64,000 bases of DNA from Deltaproteobacteria bacterium (lineage in GTDB: Bacteria; Desulfobacterota; Syntrophia; Syntrophales; JAFGHS01). The stretch covers positions 1-64,000 of the forward strand of contig JAFGHS010000118.1 in the NCBI GenBank assembly GCA_016930075.1. The letters run 5' to 3'. How positions within the stretch are numbered: the stretch's first letter is position 1; each line of letters begins with the position of its first letter. The position numbers and the translations under genes are program-made. The notes under the pieces were generated by a model. The model saw only the letters and a list, made by a program, of their open reading frames with translations. It was not told the origin of the DNA and did no database searches. Of the stretch, positions 8,760 through 18,498 are shown in pieces.

Positions 8760-9218
8760 ATGAATAATGCTGCTCGGTTCATGGGCCTTGTGATGATGTT
8801 CGTTTTCGGTTTCGTTACGATCGGCCACGCCGCGTCGCTTGATGATTCAAAGGCGCTGGGAAAACAGGCGGCGGCCTTCGCCAAGGCAAACGGCAGGGAG
8901 AAGGCCATCGCCGAGATGATGAACCCCAAGGGTAAATTTGTGAAGGGCGGCCTGTATGTCGTTCTTCAGGATACCCGCGGTGTCGTTCTCGCCAACCCTA
9001 TGGACCCCGGCAGGGTGGGTACGCACGACCTGGAATTGAAAGATGTCGACGGAAAACCCTTTATAAAAGAAATGATCGGGATCGTGAAGTCAAAAGGAAG
9101 CGGCTGGATTACCTACAAGTGGACTAATCCGGCAACAAAGAAAATACAACTGAAGAAAAGCTGGGTCCAGCAGGTCGAGGGCACGGATATGTACACCCTC
9201 TGCGGCGTTTTTCAGTAA
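8760..9218 (+). CDS. Exported single-Cache-domain protein
   Basis: Signal peptide 'MMFVFGFVTIGHAAS'; 'GGLYVVLQDTRGVVLANPMDPGRVGTHDLELKDVDGKPFIKEMIGIVKSKGSGWITYKWTNPATKKIQLKKSWVQQVEGTD' typical of sCache_2. Confidence 0.85.
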   Translation: MNNAARFMGLVMMFVFGFVTIGHAASLDDSKALGKQAAAFAKANGREKAIAEMMNPKGKFVKGGLYVVLQDTRGVVLANPMDPGRVGTHDLELKDVDGKPFIKEMIGIVKSKGSGWITYKWTNPATKKIQLKKSWVQQVEGTDMYTLCGVFQ

Positions 9219-9446
9219 TTCCGAAAGAGAAGAACGCTTGCCGGATTCTTATGATGAGATATATCCGGACCTGACAGATTGGACCGAAAAATAAGAATAA
9301 CCGCATTGATGTTGTCCGCAATATAACCCCTCAGAAGGGATGTAAAGAAAACTGTGAGGCGTCGATCTGACGGAAAAAATAACGGGAGCATCGGAAAGTA
9401 ATGCTTTTCCATAATACCGATGGAGACATTTAAAAACGCCTCTTTT

Positions 9447-9528
9447 GTCATTGCGAGCGAAGCAAAGCATTCTCATAAGCGACCGATAATATAAGAGATT
9501 GCCACAGCGCTCCGCTCCTCGCAATGAC
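9447..9528. repeat. Palindromic interspersed element (GTCATTGCGAG...CTCGCAATGAC)
   Basis: 11-bp terminal inverted arms read directly; related to copies at 24386, 44448, 59703 and 62109. Confidence 0.7.
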
Positions 9529-9567
9529 AGGAAAAACGGAAATTCAAAGCTCTCTGATGATCCTGAA

Positions 9568-10365
9568 TTAAATAAATGAATTCAGACCGAGCAGAACACC
9601 GCCTGCGACAATCAAAACGGCAGCGATGCCGTAATCTGTTTTGCGCATGGAAAGCTCGACAAAGGCCGTGCGTTCTCCGCGGTTGTAACATCTTGCCTCC
9701 ATCGCCAGGGCGAGTTCATCGGCACGCCGGAAAACACCCAGGAGAATCGTTGAAGTCAAACGGATAAAGGCCTTCAGGCGGACCGCCAACCGTTTTCCCT
9801 GCAAATCGCATCCCCTCGTTTTTTGCGCCGTTTCAACCCTTTCCTTTTCCATAAGCAAAAGCGGCAGCAATCGCATGGCGAGCATCATCATCACGGCAAT
9901 GTCGTCTACGGGAACATGCAGGCGTTTGAACGGCCCCAGGACATATTTAATGGCGGCAATCATCCGGGAGGGCGTCGTGGTCGTGGTAAGGATGACGGCC
10001 GCCACAATAAGGCACAGGAACCGCAATGCCACAAGGCCGCCTTCTTCCATGCCGTTGCGGGAAAGGGAAATGTTGAGATAAGGGAGGTTAACAAGGGCGA
10101 TAGCTTCGCCTTCGCTGAAAAAGGCATGGGTAAAAAAAATCAATCCGACAAAAATAATGAGGGGCTTGACGGCCTGGCCGATAATGCGCAAGGGAATGGA
10201 GCCCGCAAAGACTATGCAAAGACAAACCGCGGCAACAAGGATAACGATGGGCGGCTTTACGCAGAGGATTACCATGCTCAGGACAATAACGGCGGCAAGT
10301 TTTACGCGAGGGTCCAACCGGTGGATCGGCGACGTGCCGTTGAGATAAAAACCTGTATGATACAT
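9568..10365 (-). CDS. bioN: ECF transporter transmembrane (T) component, BioN/CbiQ family
   Basis: 'MYHTGFYLNGTSPIHRLDPRVKLAAVIVLSM' typical EcfT; 'RMIAAIKYVLGPFKRLHVP' and 'KTRGCD' region; operon with BioY and ATPase. Confidence 0.85.
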   Translation of the reverse strand: MYHTGFYLNGTSPIHRLDPRVKLAAVIVLSMVILCVKPPIVILVAAVCLCIVFAGSIPLRIIGQAVKPLIIFVGLIFFTHAFFSEGEAIALVNLPYLNISLSRNGMEEGGLVALRFLCLIVAAVILTTTTTPSRMIAAIKYVLGPFKRLHVPVDDIAVMMMLAMRLLPLLLMEKERVETAQKTRGCDLQGKRLAVRLKAFIRLTSTILLGVFRRADELALAMEARCYNRGERTAFVELSMRKTDYGIAAVLIVAGGVLLGLNSFI

Positions 10366-10373
10366 AAAGATGC

Positions 10374-11198
10374 CTATTTATTGATCAATCCCTTGATCTC
10401 GCTTACAGCCCCATCCATATCGCCAATATCCGTCCGCACGGGGAGGCCCGATTCTCTGAGCCGGATCAGCAGTTCCGTAATTTGAGGAAGGCTTATCCCG
10501 ATGGTCTTGAGTTTGTCGACATTTCTGAAGATAACCTGCGGCGTCCCCTCGAAATAAACGCTTCCTTTGTTCATGACGATGATGCGCTCGGTTCCGGCTG
10601 CCTCTGCCATGTTATGGGTAATATGGATGATCCCGACGCCGTCGCTGTGGAGCTTGTCGATCATTTCCAAAACAAGACGGGCGGATACGGGATCGAGAAA
10701 CGCCGTCGGTTCGTCAAGGGCAATATAGCGCGGTCGCATGGCCAGTATGCCGGCAATAGCCGCCAGCCTTTTTTCGCCGCCGGAGAGCGTTTCAATATTG
10801 CGTCCGGCCAATCCGGCAATACCCACCCTGTCCAGGGCTTCGGCAACGCGTTCTCTGATTTCCCCCGTCGGCAAGCGAAGATTTTCCGGCCCAAAGGCGC
10901 AATCCTCCTCCACGGTCATGCCGACGATCTGGTGATCGGGGTTTTGAAAGACCATCCCGATCATTTGCCTTATTTCATTCCGGCGCCCGGCGTCTTGCGT
11001 GTCATAACCGTTGATCGTGACGCTGCCTTTGGAGGGTGTGAAGAGGGCATTGATATGCCGTATCAGCGTGGTTTTTCCGCAGCCGTTGGGACCGACAACC
11101 GCCACATGCTCACCATCTTCCACGGTAAGTGAAACGCCGCAAAGCGCTTCAATCCCTTCCGGTTCGTATTGAAAATAAACATTGTCAAAAACGATCAC
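10374..11198 (-). CDS. bioM: ECF transporter ATPase (A) component
   Basis: Walker A 'GPNGCGKTTL', 'GMVFQNPDHQIVGMTVEEDCAFGPENL', signature 'LSGGEKR', Walker B 'YIALDEPTAFLDP'. Confidence 0.9.
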   Translation of the reverse strand: MIVFDNVYFQYEPEGIEALCGVSLTVEDGEHVAVVGPNGCGKTTLIRHINALFTPSKGSVTINGYDTQDAGRRNEIRQMIGMVFQNPDHQIVGMTVEEDCAFGPENLRLPTGEIRERVAEALDRVGIAGLAGRNIETLSGGEKRLAAIAGILAMRPRYIALDEPTAFLDPVSARLVLEMIDKLHSDGVGIIHITHNMAEAAGTERIIVMNKGSVYFEGTPQVIFRNVDKLKTIGISLPQITELLIRLRESGLPVRTDIGDMDGAVSEIKGLINK

Positions 11199-11205
11199 AA
11201 AAAAC

Positions 11206-11742
11206 CTAAACCCTTATTCGTAACCTGATTTGTTTGCCAATGATCGCAGCCAGGAGGATTTTAATCGCATCGCCGGGGATAAACGGCAAAACGCCGACCG
11301 CCAAAGCCTTCTTAAATCCGAGTTTGGCTACGACTGCCAGCTGCAAAACTCCGCAACCATAGATAACCGTCATGCCGATGAACATGGCAAAGATTGTCCA
11401 GAAGATGCCGGCGCTTTTCTTCATGCGGATAATCGTGCCGGTGACAAAAGCCGCGATCACAAAGCCGATCAGATAACCGCCTGTCGGCCCGAACAGAACG
11501 CCAAGGCCGGCCTTGCCGCCGGAAAAAACCGGCATGCCGATTACGCCCAGCAGAATATAGATCATTTGACTCAACGCAGCTAAAGGACCGCCCAATAAAA
11601 TTGCCGCTATATTCAGGAAAAAAGTCTGTGCTGTAATGGGTACCGGTGGGAGAGGAATGATGATAAACGCCCCGGCCGCCGTCAGCGCCCCCATGAGGGA
11701 CGCATAAACAATGCCTTTAACGGATAATGTTTTCGATGCCAT
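11206..11742 (-). CDS. bioY: Biotin transporter BioY
   Basis: 'IPLPPVPITAQTFFLNIAAILLGGPLAALSQMIYILLGVIGMPVFSGGKAGLGVLFGPTGGYLIGF' is the BioY signature. Confidence 0.93.
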   Translation of the reverse strand: MASKTLSVKGIVYASLMGALTAAGAFIIIPLPPVPITAQTFFLNIAAILLGGPLAALSQMIYILLGVIGMPVFSGGKAGLGVLFGPTGGYLIGFVIAAFVTGTIIRMKKSAGIFWTIFAMFIGMTVIYGCGVLQLAVVAKLGFKKALAVGVLPFIPGDAIKILLAAIIGKQIRLRIRV

Positions 11743-11835
11743 ATTTGTTCCGATTGTTGCGTTACAAGCTCCGCAAATATTCACGCTTGAGGGGCGGGGA
11801 ATACTATAAAAACCTCTTTTTTGTCAACAGGTTTG

Positions 11836-14800
11836 TCACTCCTGCAGACCCTCCGCCGGGTGGCTTGCGCCGGCAGCGGGGGCATCCGCCTCCCTTTTCA
11901 TCAAACGCTTTTTGAGGCGTTCCGTAAACGATACGATGATCATATAGAGGATCGGAATGACAATCACGGCAAGGGCCGTCGAGACGAGCAGCCCCCCCAT
12001 AACCGACCGGGCCATGGGCGACCAGGTTTCGCCTCCTTCGCCCAGACCCAGGGCCAGGGGAAGCATGGCAAGCACTGTCGTCAGGGCCGTCATGAGCACG
12101 GGCCTCAGCCGTATCTTGGCCGCAGCAACGACCGCCTCCTCCATATGCATGCCTTCTGCCCGAAGCTGGTTCATGAAATCAACCATAATGATCCCATTGT
12201 TGACGACGATGCCGATCAGCATGATCATGCCGATCAGGGCCGTTACGCTGATGATGGTGCCCGTGAGATATAGAGCCCCGGCAACGCCGATGACGGCCAG
12301 AGGCACGGTGAAAATGATGACGAACGGCTGCACAAGGGATTCAAATATCCCCGCCATGACCATGTAGACGACAATAAAGGCAATGAGAATGGCGATGCCC
12401 AGGTACATAAATGATTCCCTCATGTCTTCCGCCACGCCGGCCACTTCGTGACGCGTTTCGGGCGGAAAAGAATAGGCAGCCAGCTTTTTGCTCACATCGA
12501 AGATAACGCCGCCCAGGTCGCGTCCGGAGACCGACAGCGCCACGGAGGCCATGCGCTGCTGGTTTTCCCGCGTGATCGTAAAGGGCGATGTGTCTTCTCT
12601 GACCTCCGCTACGGCCTTGAGGGGAATCTGCGTCCCTAAAGGGGTGCGGATAAGAAGATTTTCCAGAATATCCGTACGCGCTCTGTAAGCCGCCGGAAGA
12701 CGCACGAGTATCTCATGTTCCTCGCCCTGGTCCAGATAGCGGGAAGCTATAGCCCCCTGGATGCTGTTGTAGACGACGTCTGATACCACCGCCGTTTTCA
12801 GTCCGAGCTGGGCGGTGCGGTTCCGGTCAATATCGATCAGGTACTCCGGCTGGCCGCCCTGGATCGCCGATTTGACGTCGACGACGCCGCGGATGGTCTT
12901 TACCTGCTGCTCAACCTGATCCGCCAGCATACGCAGGGTGTTCAGATTGTATCCGAAGATTTTCACCTGCACGTCGCCCTCGCCGATCTCCATGCCGCCT
13001 TGCCGGAAGCGATATTTGATGCCTGCAATCTTTTCGAGTCGCGCTCGCATGGCGTCCGTGATCTGTGACTGTGAACGCTTTCGTTCGCTGAGCGGGACAA
13101 GACCAATGTGAAACTCCGTAAAATTCGATCCGGTGCCCTGGAAGGATGCGGCAATTGTTCCGGGGTTGCCGATGATGGCGGTCATGGTCCTGATCTCCGG
13201 CACGGCTTCCATGACTTCCCGCTCCACCCGGTCGATGACCTGCTCCGTTACATCCAGGGCCGTACCCATCGCCATCTCCACCTCCAGGCGGATATAGCTT
13301 TGATCGGTCTGCGGGATGAACTCTGTCCCAATGTCGGTCAGTAATCCGAGGGCGCCGAAAAAAGAAATGGCGACGACGGCCAGGGTGAATTTCTTGTGGC
13401 GGATCGCCCAGCGCAGGGATCGTTCGTGGGTATTCGTGATAATCGTCAGGAAACCGGCAATTCGATCGGAAATGGTCATTGATTTTCCTGCCTCCGCCGC
13501 AGCCTCCTGACGGCTTTTCAACAAATCGACGCTGGCAGCGGTCATGCGCAGATAGCGCGAAGACAGCAGGGGAATGAGCGTCAGGGCCACGAAGAGCGAT
13601 ACGACCAGGGAAAAGCAGATGGTAATGACCATATCGTTGAACATGACGCCGGCGATGCCCGGCACGAAAAGGATGGGAACAAAAACGGCCAGCGTCGTCA
13701 ACGTGGAGCCGGTAATGGCGCGGGTGACCTGGCTTGATCCCTCGATGGCGGCAACACGGCGCTCCGCCCCGTCCTCCCGCAGGCGGTAGATGTTTTCAAG
13801 GACGACGATGGAGTTGTCGACGAGAAGCCCGATGGCAAGCGCCAGTCCGGCAAGGGAGATGATATTGAGCGTCAGATTCCCCAGATTCATGACCCCGAAG
13901 GTGGAGATGACGGAAAAAGGAATCGCGAAGGAAACGATGAGCGACGATCGGATGTTGTGGGTAAAAAACAGCAGGACGAGTCCGGTCAGGAGAAATGCCA
14001 GCCCCGCCGTTGTGGTCAGGTTTGAAATGGATTTATTAATGAAGTCGGACTGGTCGAAGAGTTTTTCAATGCGGACACCCTCGCCGACGGACTTTTCAAT
14101 GCCCGATATGGCGCGCGTCACCCGGTTTATTGTCTGCACAGCGTTGGCGTCGGATTGTTTCTGGACGAACATCATGATAGCCGGTTTGCGGTTTGTCCGC
14201 ACGATGCCGCGCGTCTCCTCGAACCAGTCGCGCACATCCGCAACGTCGCGCAGATAAACAGGCGTTCCGCTCTTATAGGCGACGACGGTGTTTCTAATCT
14301 GATCGACGGACTGATACAGACCGAGGGTACGGATCGTGTATTCCTGTTCCTGCTGGGTCACAAACCCGCCGGGGAACCTGACGTTCTCCAGGCGGATGGC
14401 CTGGGTAACCTCTGAAATGGACAGCCCTTTCGCCTGCAGGGCGTGGGGATTGACCTCGATGAGAATCTGGCGTTTTGCGCCGCCGATGGTGTTGGCCGCA
14501 GCAACGCCTTCAATCCTTTCCAGTCGCGGCTCAATCCGCTCTTCCGAGACGCTGCGCAGGGACGTCTGTGTCAATTTGCCGGAGGTCAGCCCCAGGATCA
14601 GGATGGGCTGCAGGGACGGATCAAAGGTAAAGGTGAGCGGCTCGTCCGCGTCTTCGGGCAGGTAGCCCCGGACAAAATCGAGATTTTTCCGGACATTGAA
14701 CTCCGCCATGTCCATATCGATGCCCCAGTCGAATTCGATAATGACGGCGGAATTGCCCATGGAAGACCGTGAGGAGACGCGCTTTACGTTGGCCACGCGG

Positions 14801-15015
14801 CCTACGGTTTCTTCGATGGGACGCGAGATAAGGGTCTCCATGTCCTCCGGCGCGACCCCTTTATACTGGGTCAACACCACAATGATGGGGAATTTGATGT
14901 CAGGCAGCAGGTCTGTTCTCAACTGGGTGAACGAGAATATCCCGAAACCGACGATGATGAGGAAAAACATGGAAAAGGCGACGGCCTTGTTGACGGCAAG
15001 CTGCGCAAGTTTCAT
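11836..15015 (-). CDS. RND-family efflux inner-membrane transporter (AcrB/HAE1-like)
   Basis: 1059 aa; 'FTQLRTDLLPDIKFPIIVVLTQYKGVAPEDMETLISRPIEETV', 'LAIGLLVDNSIVVLENIYR', 'GIVVNNGIIMVDFMNQLR'. Confidence 0.95.
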   Translation of the reverse strand: MKLAQLAVNKAVAFSMFFLIIVGFGIFSFTQLRTDLLPDIKFPIIVVLTQYKGVAPEDMETLISRPIEETVGRVANVKRVSSRSSMGNSAVIIEFDWGIDMDMAEFNVRKNLDFVRGYLPEDADEPLTFTFDPSLQPILILGLTSGKLTQTSLRSVSEERIEPRLERIEGVAAANTIGGAKRQILIEVNPHALQAKGLSISEVTQAIRLENVRFPGGFVTQQEQEYTIRTLGLYQSVDQIRNTVVAYKSGTPVYLRDVADVRDWFEETRGIVRTNRKPAIMMFVQKQSDANAVQTINRVTRAISGIEKSVGEGVRIEKLFDQSDFINKSISNLTTTAGLAFLLTGLVLLFFTHNIRSSLIVSFAIPFSVISTFGVMNLGNLTLNIISLAGLALAIGLLVDNSIVVLENIYRLREDGAERRVAAIEGSSQVTRAITGSTLTTLAVFVPILFVPGIAGVMFNDMVITICFSLVVSLFVALTLIPLLSSRYLRMTAASVDLLKSRQEAAAEAGKSMTISDRIAGFLTIITNTHERSLRWAIRHKKFTLAVVAISFFGALGLLTDIGTEFIPQTDQSYIRLEVEMAMGTALDVTEQVIDRVEREVMEAVPEIRTMTAIIGNPGTIAASFQGTGSNFTEFHIGLVPLSERKRSQSQITDAMRARLEKIAGIKYRFRQGGMEIGEGDVQVKIFGYNLNTLRMLADQVEQQVKTIRGVVDVKSAIQGGQPEYLIDIDRNRTAQLGLKTAVVSDVVYNSIQGAIASRYLDQGEEHEILVRLPAAYRARTDILENLLIRTPLGTQIPLKAVAEVREDTSPFTITRENQQRMASVALSVSGRDLGGVIFDVSKKLAAYSFPPETRHEVAGVAEDMRESFMYLGIAILIAFIVVYMVMAGIFESLVQPFVIIFTVPLAVIGVAGALYLTGTIISVTALIGMIMLIGIVVNNGIIMVDFMNQLRAEGMHMEEAVVAAAKIRLRPVLMTALTTVLAMLPLALGLGEGGETWSPMARSVMGGLLVSTALAVIVIPILYMIIVSFTERLKKRLMKREADAPAAGASHPAEGLQE

Positions 15016-16196
15016 AAGTCACCGCCTTGCTTGTCCTTGTGAGGCGAGTCAACGACCTTCACCGCCTTGCCGTCTTCAAGGGCCTGCTGCCCGCGAACGA
15101 CGATCACGTCGCCCGTCTTTACGCCGGAGACGACCTCCAGCATGCCGTTTCCCTGGTACCCGGGAACCACGTCCCGGCGCACGGCCTTGCCGTCTTTGAC
15201 GATGAAGACATAAGCGGTGCGCGTCATCTGCTCTTCCAGATGAGCCCCGCTGTCCCCCATGGAGGTACGGTATTGCAGGATCGACTGCGGGACCAGGGGC
15301 ACATTGTCCTTCCTGCCGATAACGATTTCCAGATCGCCGAACATACCCGGGACCAGGAGACGGTCGGGGTTGGGAATATGAACCTCAACGGATGCCATTC
15401 GGCTGACGGGATCGAGAATGGGCATTTTATTCGCTATCTGCCCTCGAAACGTCTTCTCAGGCAGACTGGCGATCTTCAAGCGGGCGTCCTGTCCGATCTT
15501 GACGGCGGCGAATTCCCGTTCGCTGACCTGGGCCATGACGCGCATCGTATCGATCCGGATGAGGCTGAACACCGGCGTCCCCGGCGCGACCATGTCGCCA
15601 AGTTCTACGTAGCGGTTGCTGATGATCCCCTCAAACGGCGCGCGAATGAAGGCGTTGCCATATTGCTTGCGGGCCTGCTCCAGGACGGCTTCTGCCTGCC
15701 GTGTTGCGGACTGGGCGTTTTCATACTGCGTTTTTCTTGCTTCATACTGCTGCCGGCTGACGGCCTCTTCTGCGAACAGACGCGACGTCCGGCCGTATTC
15801 AGATTCCACATTCCTCAGATTGGACCGGGCGACGGCAACGCCCGCTTCGGCCTGATCGACGACGCGGGCAAGCAGGGTGTTGTCGATGACGGCCAGAACC
15901 TGACCCTCCCGGACGAAACTGCCCTTGTCGGCTTTGAAATCCACAATATGTTCAGCTACCTGGGACAGGAGCCGAATATCCCGTATGGCCCGCACATCGC
16001 CGGTGAAACGCAGGACGTTTTCCGCCGTACCGGCGGCAACGGTCGATACATGAACAATGACCGGTCCCGGATCGGATTTGACGTCTTCTTTCTTTTTGCA
16101 TGCTGTTGCGGTGAGGAGAAAACAGGCGATCACCGCCGCGATAATGATGTTTATACGCCTGTTCGTCCGTATGTCCCTTGGGAATAGAAAGTTCAT
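15012..16196 (-). CDS. RND efflux periplasmic adaptor (MFP) subunit
   Basis: Lipoprotein-like N-terminus, 'GSFVREGQVLAVID', 'FIRAPFEGIISNRYVELGDMVAPGTPVFSLI'; 4-nt overlap with RND gene. Confidence 0.92.
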   Translation of the reverse strand: MNFLFPRDIRTNRRINIIIAAVIACFLLTATACKKKEDVKSDPGPVIVHVSTVAAGTAENVLRFTGDVRAIRDIRLLSQVAEHIVDFKADKGSFVREGQVLAVIDNTLLARVVDQAEAGVAVARSNLRNVESEYGRTSRLFAEEAVSRQQYEARKTQYENAQSATRQAEAVLEQARKQYGNAFIRAPFEGIISNRYVELGDMVAPGTPVFSLIRIDTMRVMAQVSEREFAAVKIGQDARLKIASLPEKTFRGQIANKMPILDPVSRMASVEVHIPNPDRLLVPGMFGDLEIVIGRKDNVPLVPQSILQYRTSMGDSGAHLEEQMTRTAYVFIVKDGKAVRRDVVPGYQGNGMLEVVSGVKTGDVIVVRGQQALEDGKAVKVVDSPHKDKQGGDL

Positions 16197-16219
16197 GGGT
16201 TGCCTCCAGCCCTGTGTTT

Positions 16220-17596
16220 TTATCTCATGGATTCAATGTTCAAGGTGCCTACGGCCCGTTCGAGTTTGATGGAAGCCGTATTGAAATTGTAAATGGCCCG
16301 TGAATAGCTGGTGCCCGCCTGCGTGACGGCAAGCTGGGCATCGATGACTTCCAGAAGCGTGGCCGCCCCTTCTTCGTAAAGAAGGTTGGCCAGTCTCAGG
16401 CCCTCTTTTGCCTGCTCCGTCACCTCCCGCTGCGATTGAATAATTTCATGGGCCTGCATAAGTTCATTATGGAGGGCGCGGATTTCCGTGGCGATTACAT
16501 TTTTGAGGTTCGCCTCCTGAATTTGAGTTTTCCTCAGTTCCGCCTGTGCCTCGCCGTAGCGGGCCTTGCTGCCGAACCCGCTGAACAGGGGCAGACGGAT
16601 GGCGACGCCGGCATAGGATGTGCGGTTGAAATCTCCGCTCCCTACAGAAAAGTCGTCCCGCAAGGCCTGCCATTGCAGTGCCGAAGACAAGGCGACTGTG
16701 GGCAGAAATTCCGCGCGGGTCAGTCGGATTTTCTTTAGGCCTATATCCTTCTGCAGTTGCTGCATCTGATATTCCGGCCGTTCCAGATAGGCCTTCGCAA
16801 TCAGGGACACCACATCCGTATGGAGAAGGGTATGACTGCGGGGTTCAAAGGCGCCGATGACCTGGATGGCTTTTCCCTTATCCATGCCGAGAAGGTCTTT
16901 GAGGTGTTCGACGGCTGTCGCCAGGCGGTTGCGCGCCTCGGTCAGATTGGGCTTGACGGCGGCAAACTGGACCTCCGCCCGGAGCCGCTCAAACCGGGAA
17001 GCCGCACCTTCCTTGTAGCGCCGCTCGACCTGATCCAGGTTGACGCGGGCGTTTTCGACGGCCGTAGCAGCGACCTCCGTCAGGTTTTGCGCAAGCAGGA
17101 CGCCGTAAAAGGCGCTGTAGACGCCTTCGATGGTCTGCTGCCGGACGGCGCTTAAGGCATGCCGGGCGATCTTCAGGCCGTCCGCTGCCATACCGATGCC
17201 CGTAGAGATGGCCCCGCCCGCATACAGGGGCTGTTCCAGAACCATTCCGCCCGCGAAGGTATGTTCGGCACCGGTTTCGGTCCTTATTTCCGCGTTTGGT
17301 CCGAAGAAGGCGGCAGGCAGTGGAATGACGAACTCGGGACGGTCGAAGGTCCTCTGATAACTGCCCGCCAGCGACACGGAGGGATACATCCGTGCACGGG
17401 CCGCAGACAGGCTGTGCCCGGCCTGTTCGACGCTCTGCTCGGCGCTGCGAAGAGCCGGATTGTGCACCAAAGCCTTCTGCATTGCCTGTTCAAGCGTCAG
17501 GCTTTCCTGGGCATGGACGGCCTCGCTGCCCGCCGCAACCATGATGCAAAGCAGGGCCGTCATGCCGAAAATGAATTGAAGCTTTCTGTGTTTCAT
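16220..17596 (-). CDS. TolC-family outer-membrane efflux protein
   Basis: Signal peptide, 'LTLEQAMQKALVHNPALRSAEQSVEQAGHSLSAARARMYPSVSL', internal repeat architecture; operon with MFP and RND. Confidence 0.92.
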   Translation of the reverse strand: MKHRKLQFIFGMTALLCIMVAAGSEAVHAQESLTLEQAMQKALVHNPALRSAEQSVEQAGHSLSAARARMYPSVSLAGSYQRTFDRPEFVIPLPAAFFGPNAEIRTETGAEHTFAGGMVLEQPLYAGGAISTGIGMAADGLKIARHALSAVRQQTIEGVYSAFYGVLLAQNLTEVAATAVENARVNLDQVERRYKEGAASRFERLRAEVQFAAVKPNLTEARNRLATAVEHLKDLLGMDKGKAIQVIGAFEPRSHTLLHTDVVSLIAKAYLERPEYQMQQLQKDIGLKKIRLTRAEFLPTVALSSALQWQALRDDFSVGSGDFNRTSYAGVAIRLPLFSGFGSKARYGEAQAELRKTQIQEANLKNVIATEIRALHNELMQAHEIIQSQREVTEQAKEGLRLANLLYEEGAATLLEVIDAQLAVTQAGTSYSRAIYNFNTASIKLERAVGTLNIESMR

Positions 17597-18210
17597 GTGT
17601 TCTTTCCCCTTTTTCTCAAGCCGTTTAAGAAAAGATCGACGCACTGATTGAGATTTTCAGACAGCATCTTGATGGAAGCATCCTCCGCCGTTATTTCATC
17701 CTCGGCCGGTGCATTGAGGACTAGGGCGTCAAATTTCAGGGCCGCAATGGTCATAAAAAAAACATGGGCCGCATGACGGACATTGAGGAGGTCAAATTCG
17801 CCGGTGCGGACGCCCTCGTTGAGCCAGTTTGCCAGCAGGTCCTCTTCCTTTACTCTGCATACAGAAAGGACATTCAGGGCATCGGGGTGGAGATCGAGAA
17901 AAGCCCGCCGGGACAAGTCCCCTAAGAGGAGAAATTCTTGCAGGCTTTGAAGCTGCATCTCCACATAGATACGCAACTTCTTTGCCGTCGAGGATATGCC
18001 ACCGATGGCCTGTTCGATCGTATTGAAAAATGCGGCCTGTTCATCCGCAACGACGGCGGCAAAAAGATCCGCCTTCCCCGTATAATAATGGTAGAGCGTC
18101 GGCTTCGTGATCTCGCACTCCCGTGCAATATCGGCCATCGTCGTCTTCGTGTAGCCGTATCGCGTGAATTGTTTACGGGCCTTGATGATGATGTCGTCTT
18201 TCCGGTCCAT
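17593..18210 (-). CDS. TetR/AcrR-family transcriptional regulator
   Basis: 'IIIKARKQFTRYGYTKTTMADIARECEITKPTLYHYYTGKADLFAAV' TetR HTH; first gene of the efflux operon. Confidence 0.93.
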   Translation of the reverse strand: MDRKDDIIIKARKQFTRYGYTKTTMADIARECEITKPTLYHYYTGKADLFAAVVADEQAAFFNTIEQAIGGISSTAKKLRIYVEMQLQSLQEFLLLGDLSRRAFLDLHPDALNVLSVCRVKEEDLLANWLNEGVRTGEFDLLNVRHAAHVFFMTIAALKFDALVLNAPAEDEITAEDASIKMLSENLNQCVDLFLNGLRKRGKNT

Positions 18211-18218
18211 TTGCGTCC

Positions 18219-18258
18219 TTTACCAATTAACTATTTCGGTAGGTGGTAAACTAAACCA
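18219..18258. promoter_or_regulatory. Candidate TetR operator region with nested inverted repeats
   Basis: TTTACCA (18219-18225) / TGGTAAA (18244-18250) and GTGGT-N6-ACCAC (18243-18258) in the tetR/MATE intergenic region. Confidence 0.35.
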
Positions 18259-18498
18259 CGGTGCAGTCTTTTGTCAACGGAAATATCTTACGGAATGCAC
18301 TGACGTAAAAAATACAGTTGCTTTTAAAGCGTCTCATAAGCTAAACCTCGTAGGCTTTATTGCAGTACCCATGAACGTGAAAGGATGTGAAGACAAATAG
18401 CTGACGATACGGCGTTACACAGAAAGAAGAAGGCCTCTTTCGACAAAGACTGGACTCAAGGCAGCATTACGGGCAATCTCTGGGGCCTGGCCTGGCCC

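Noticed and set aside
9212-9524. Short minus-strand ORFs over 9212-9524
   Set aside because: They are translations of the GTCATTGCGAG repeat ('CFARNDKRG'), a common annotation artefact.
15027-16187. 386-aa plus-strand ORF
   Set aside because: Exactly antisense to the MFP adaptor gene; no recognisable domain.
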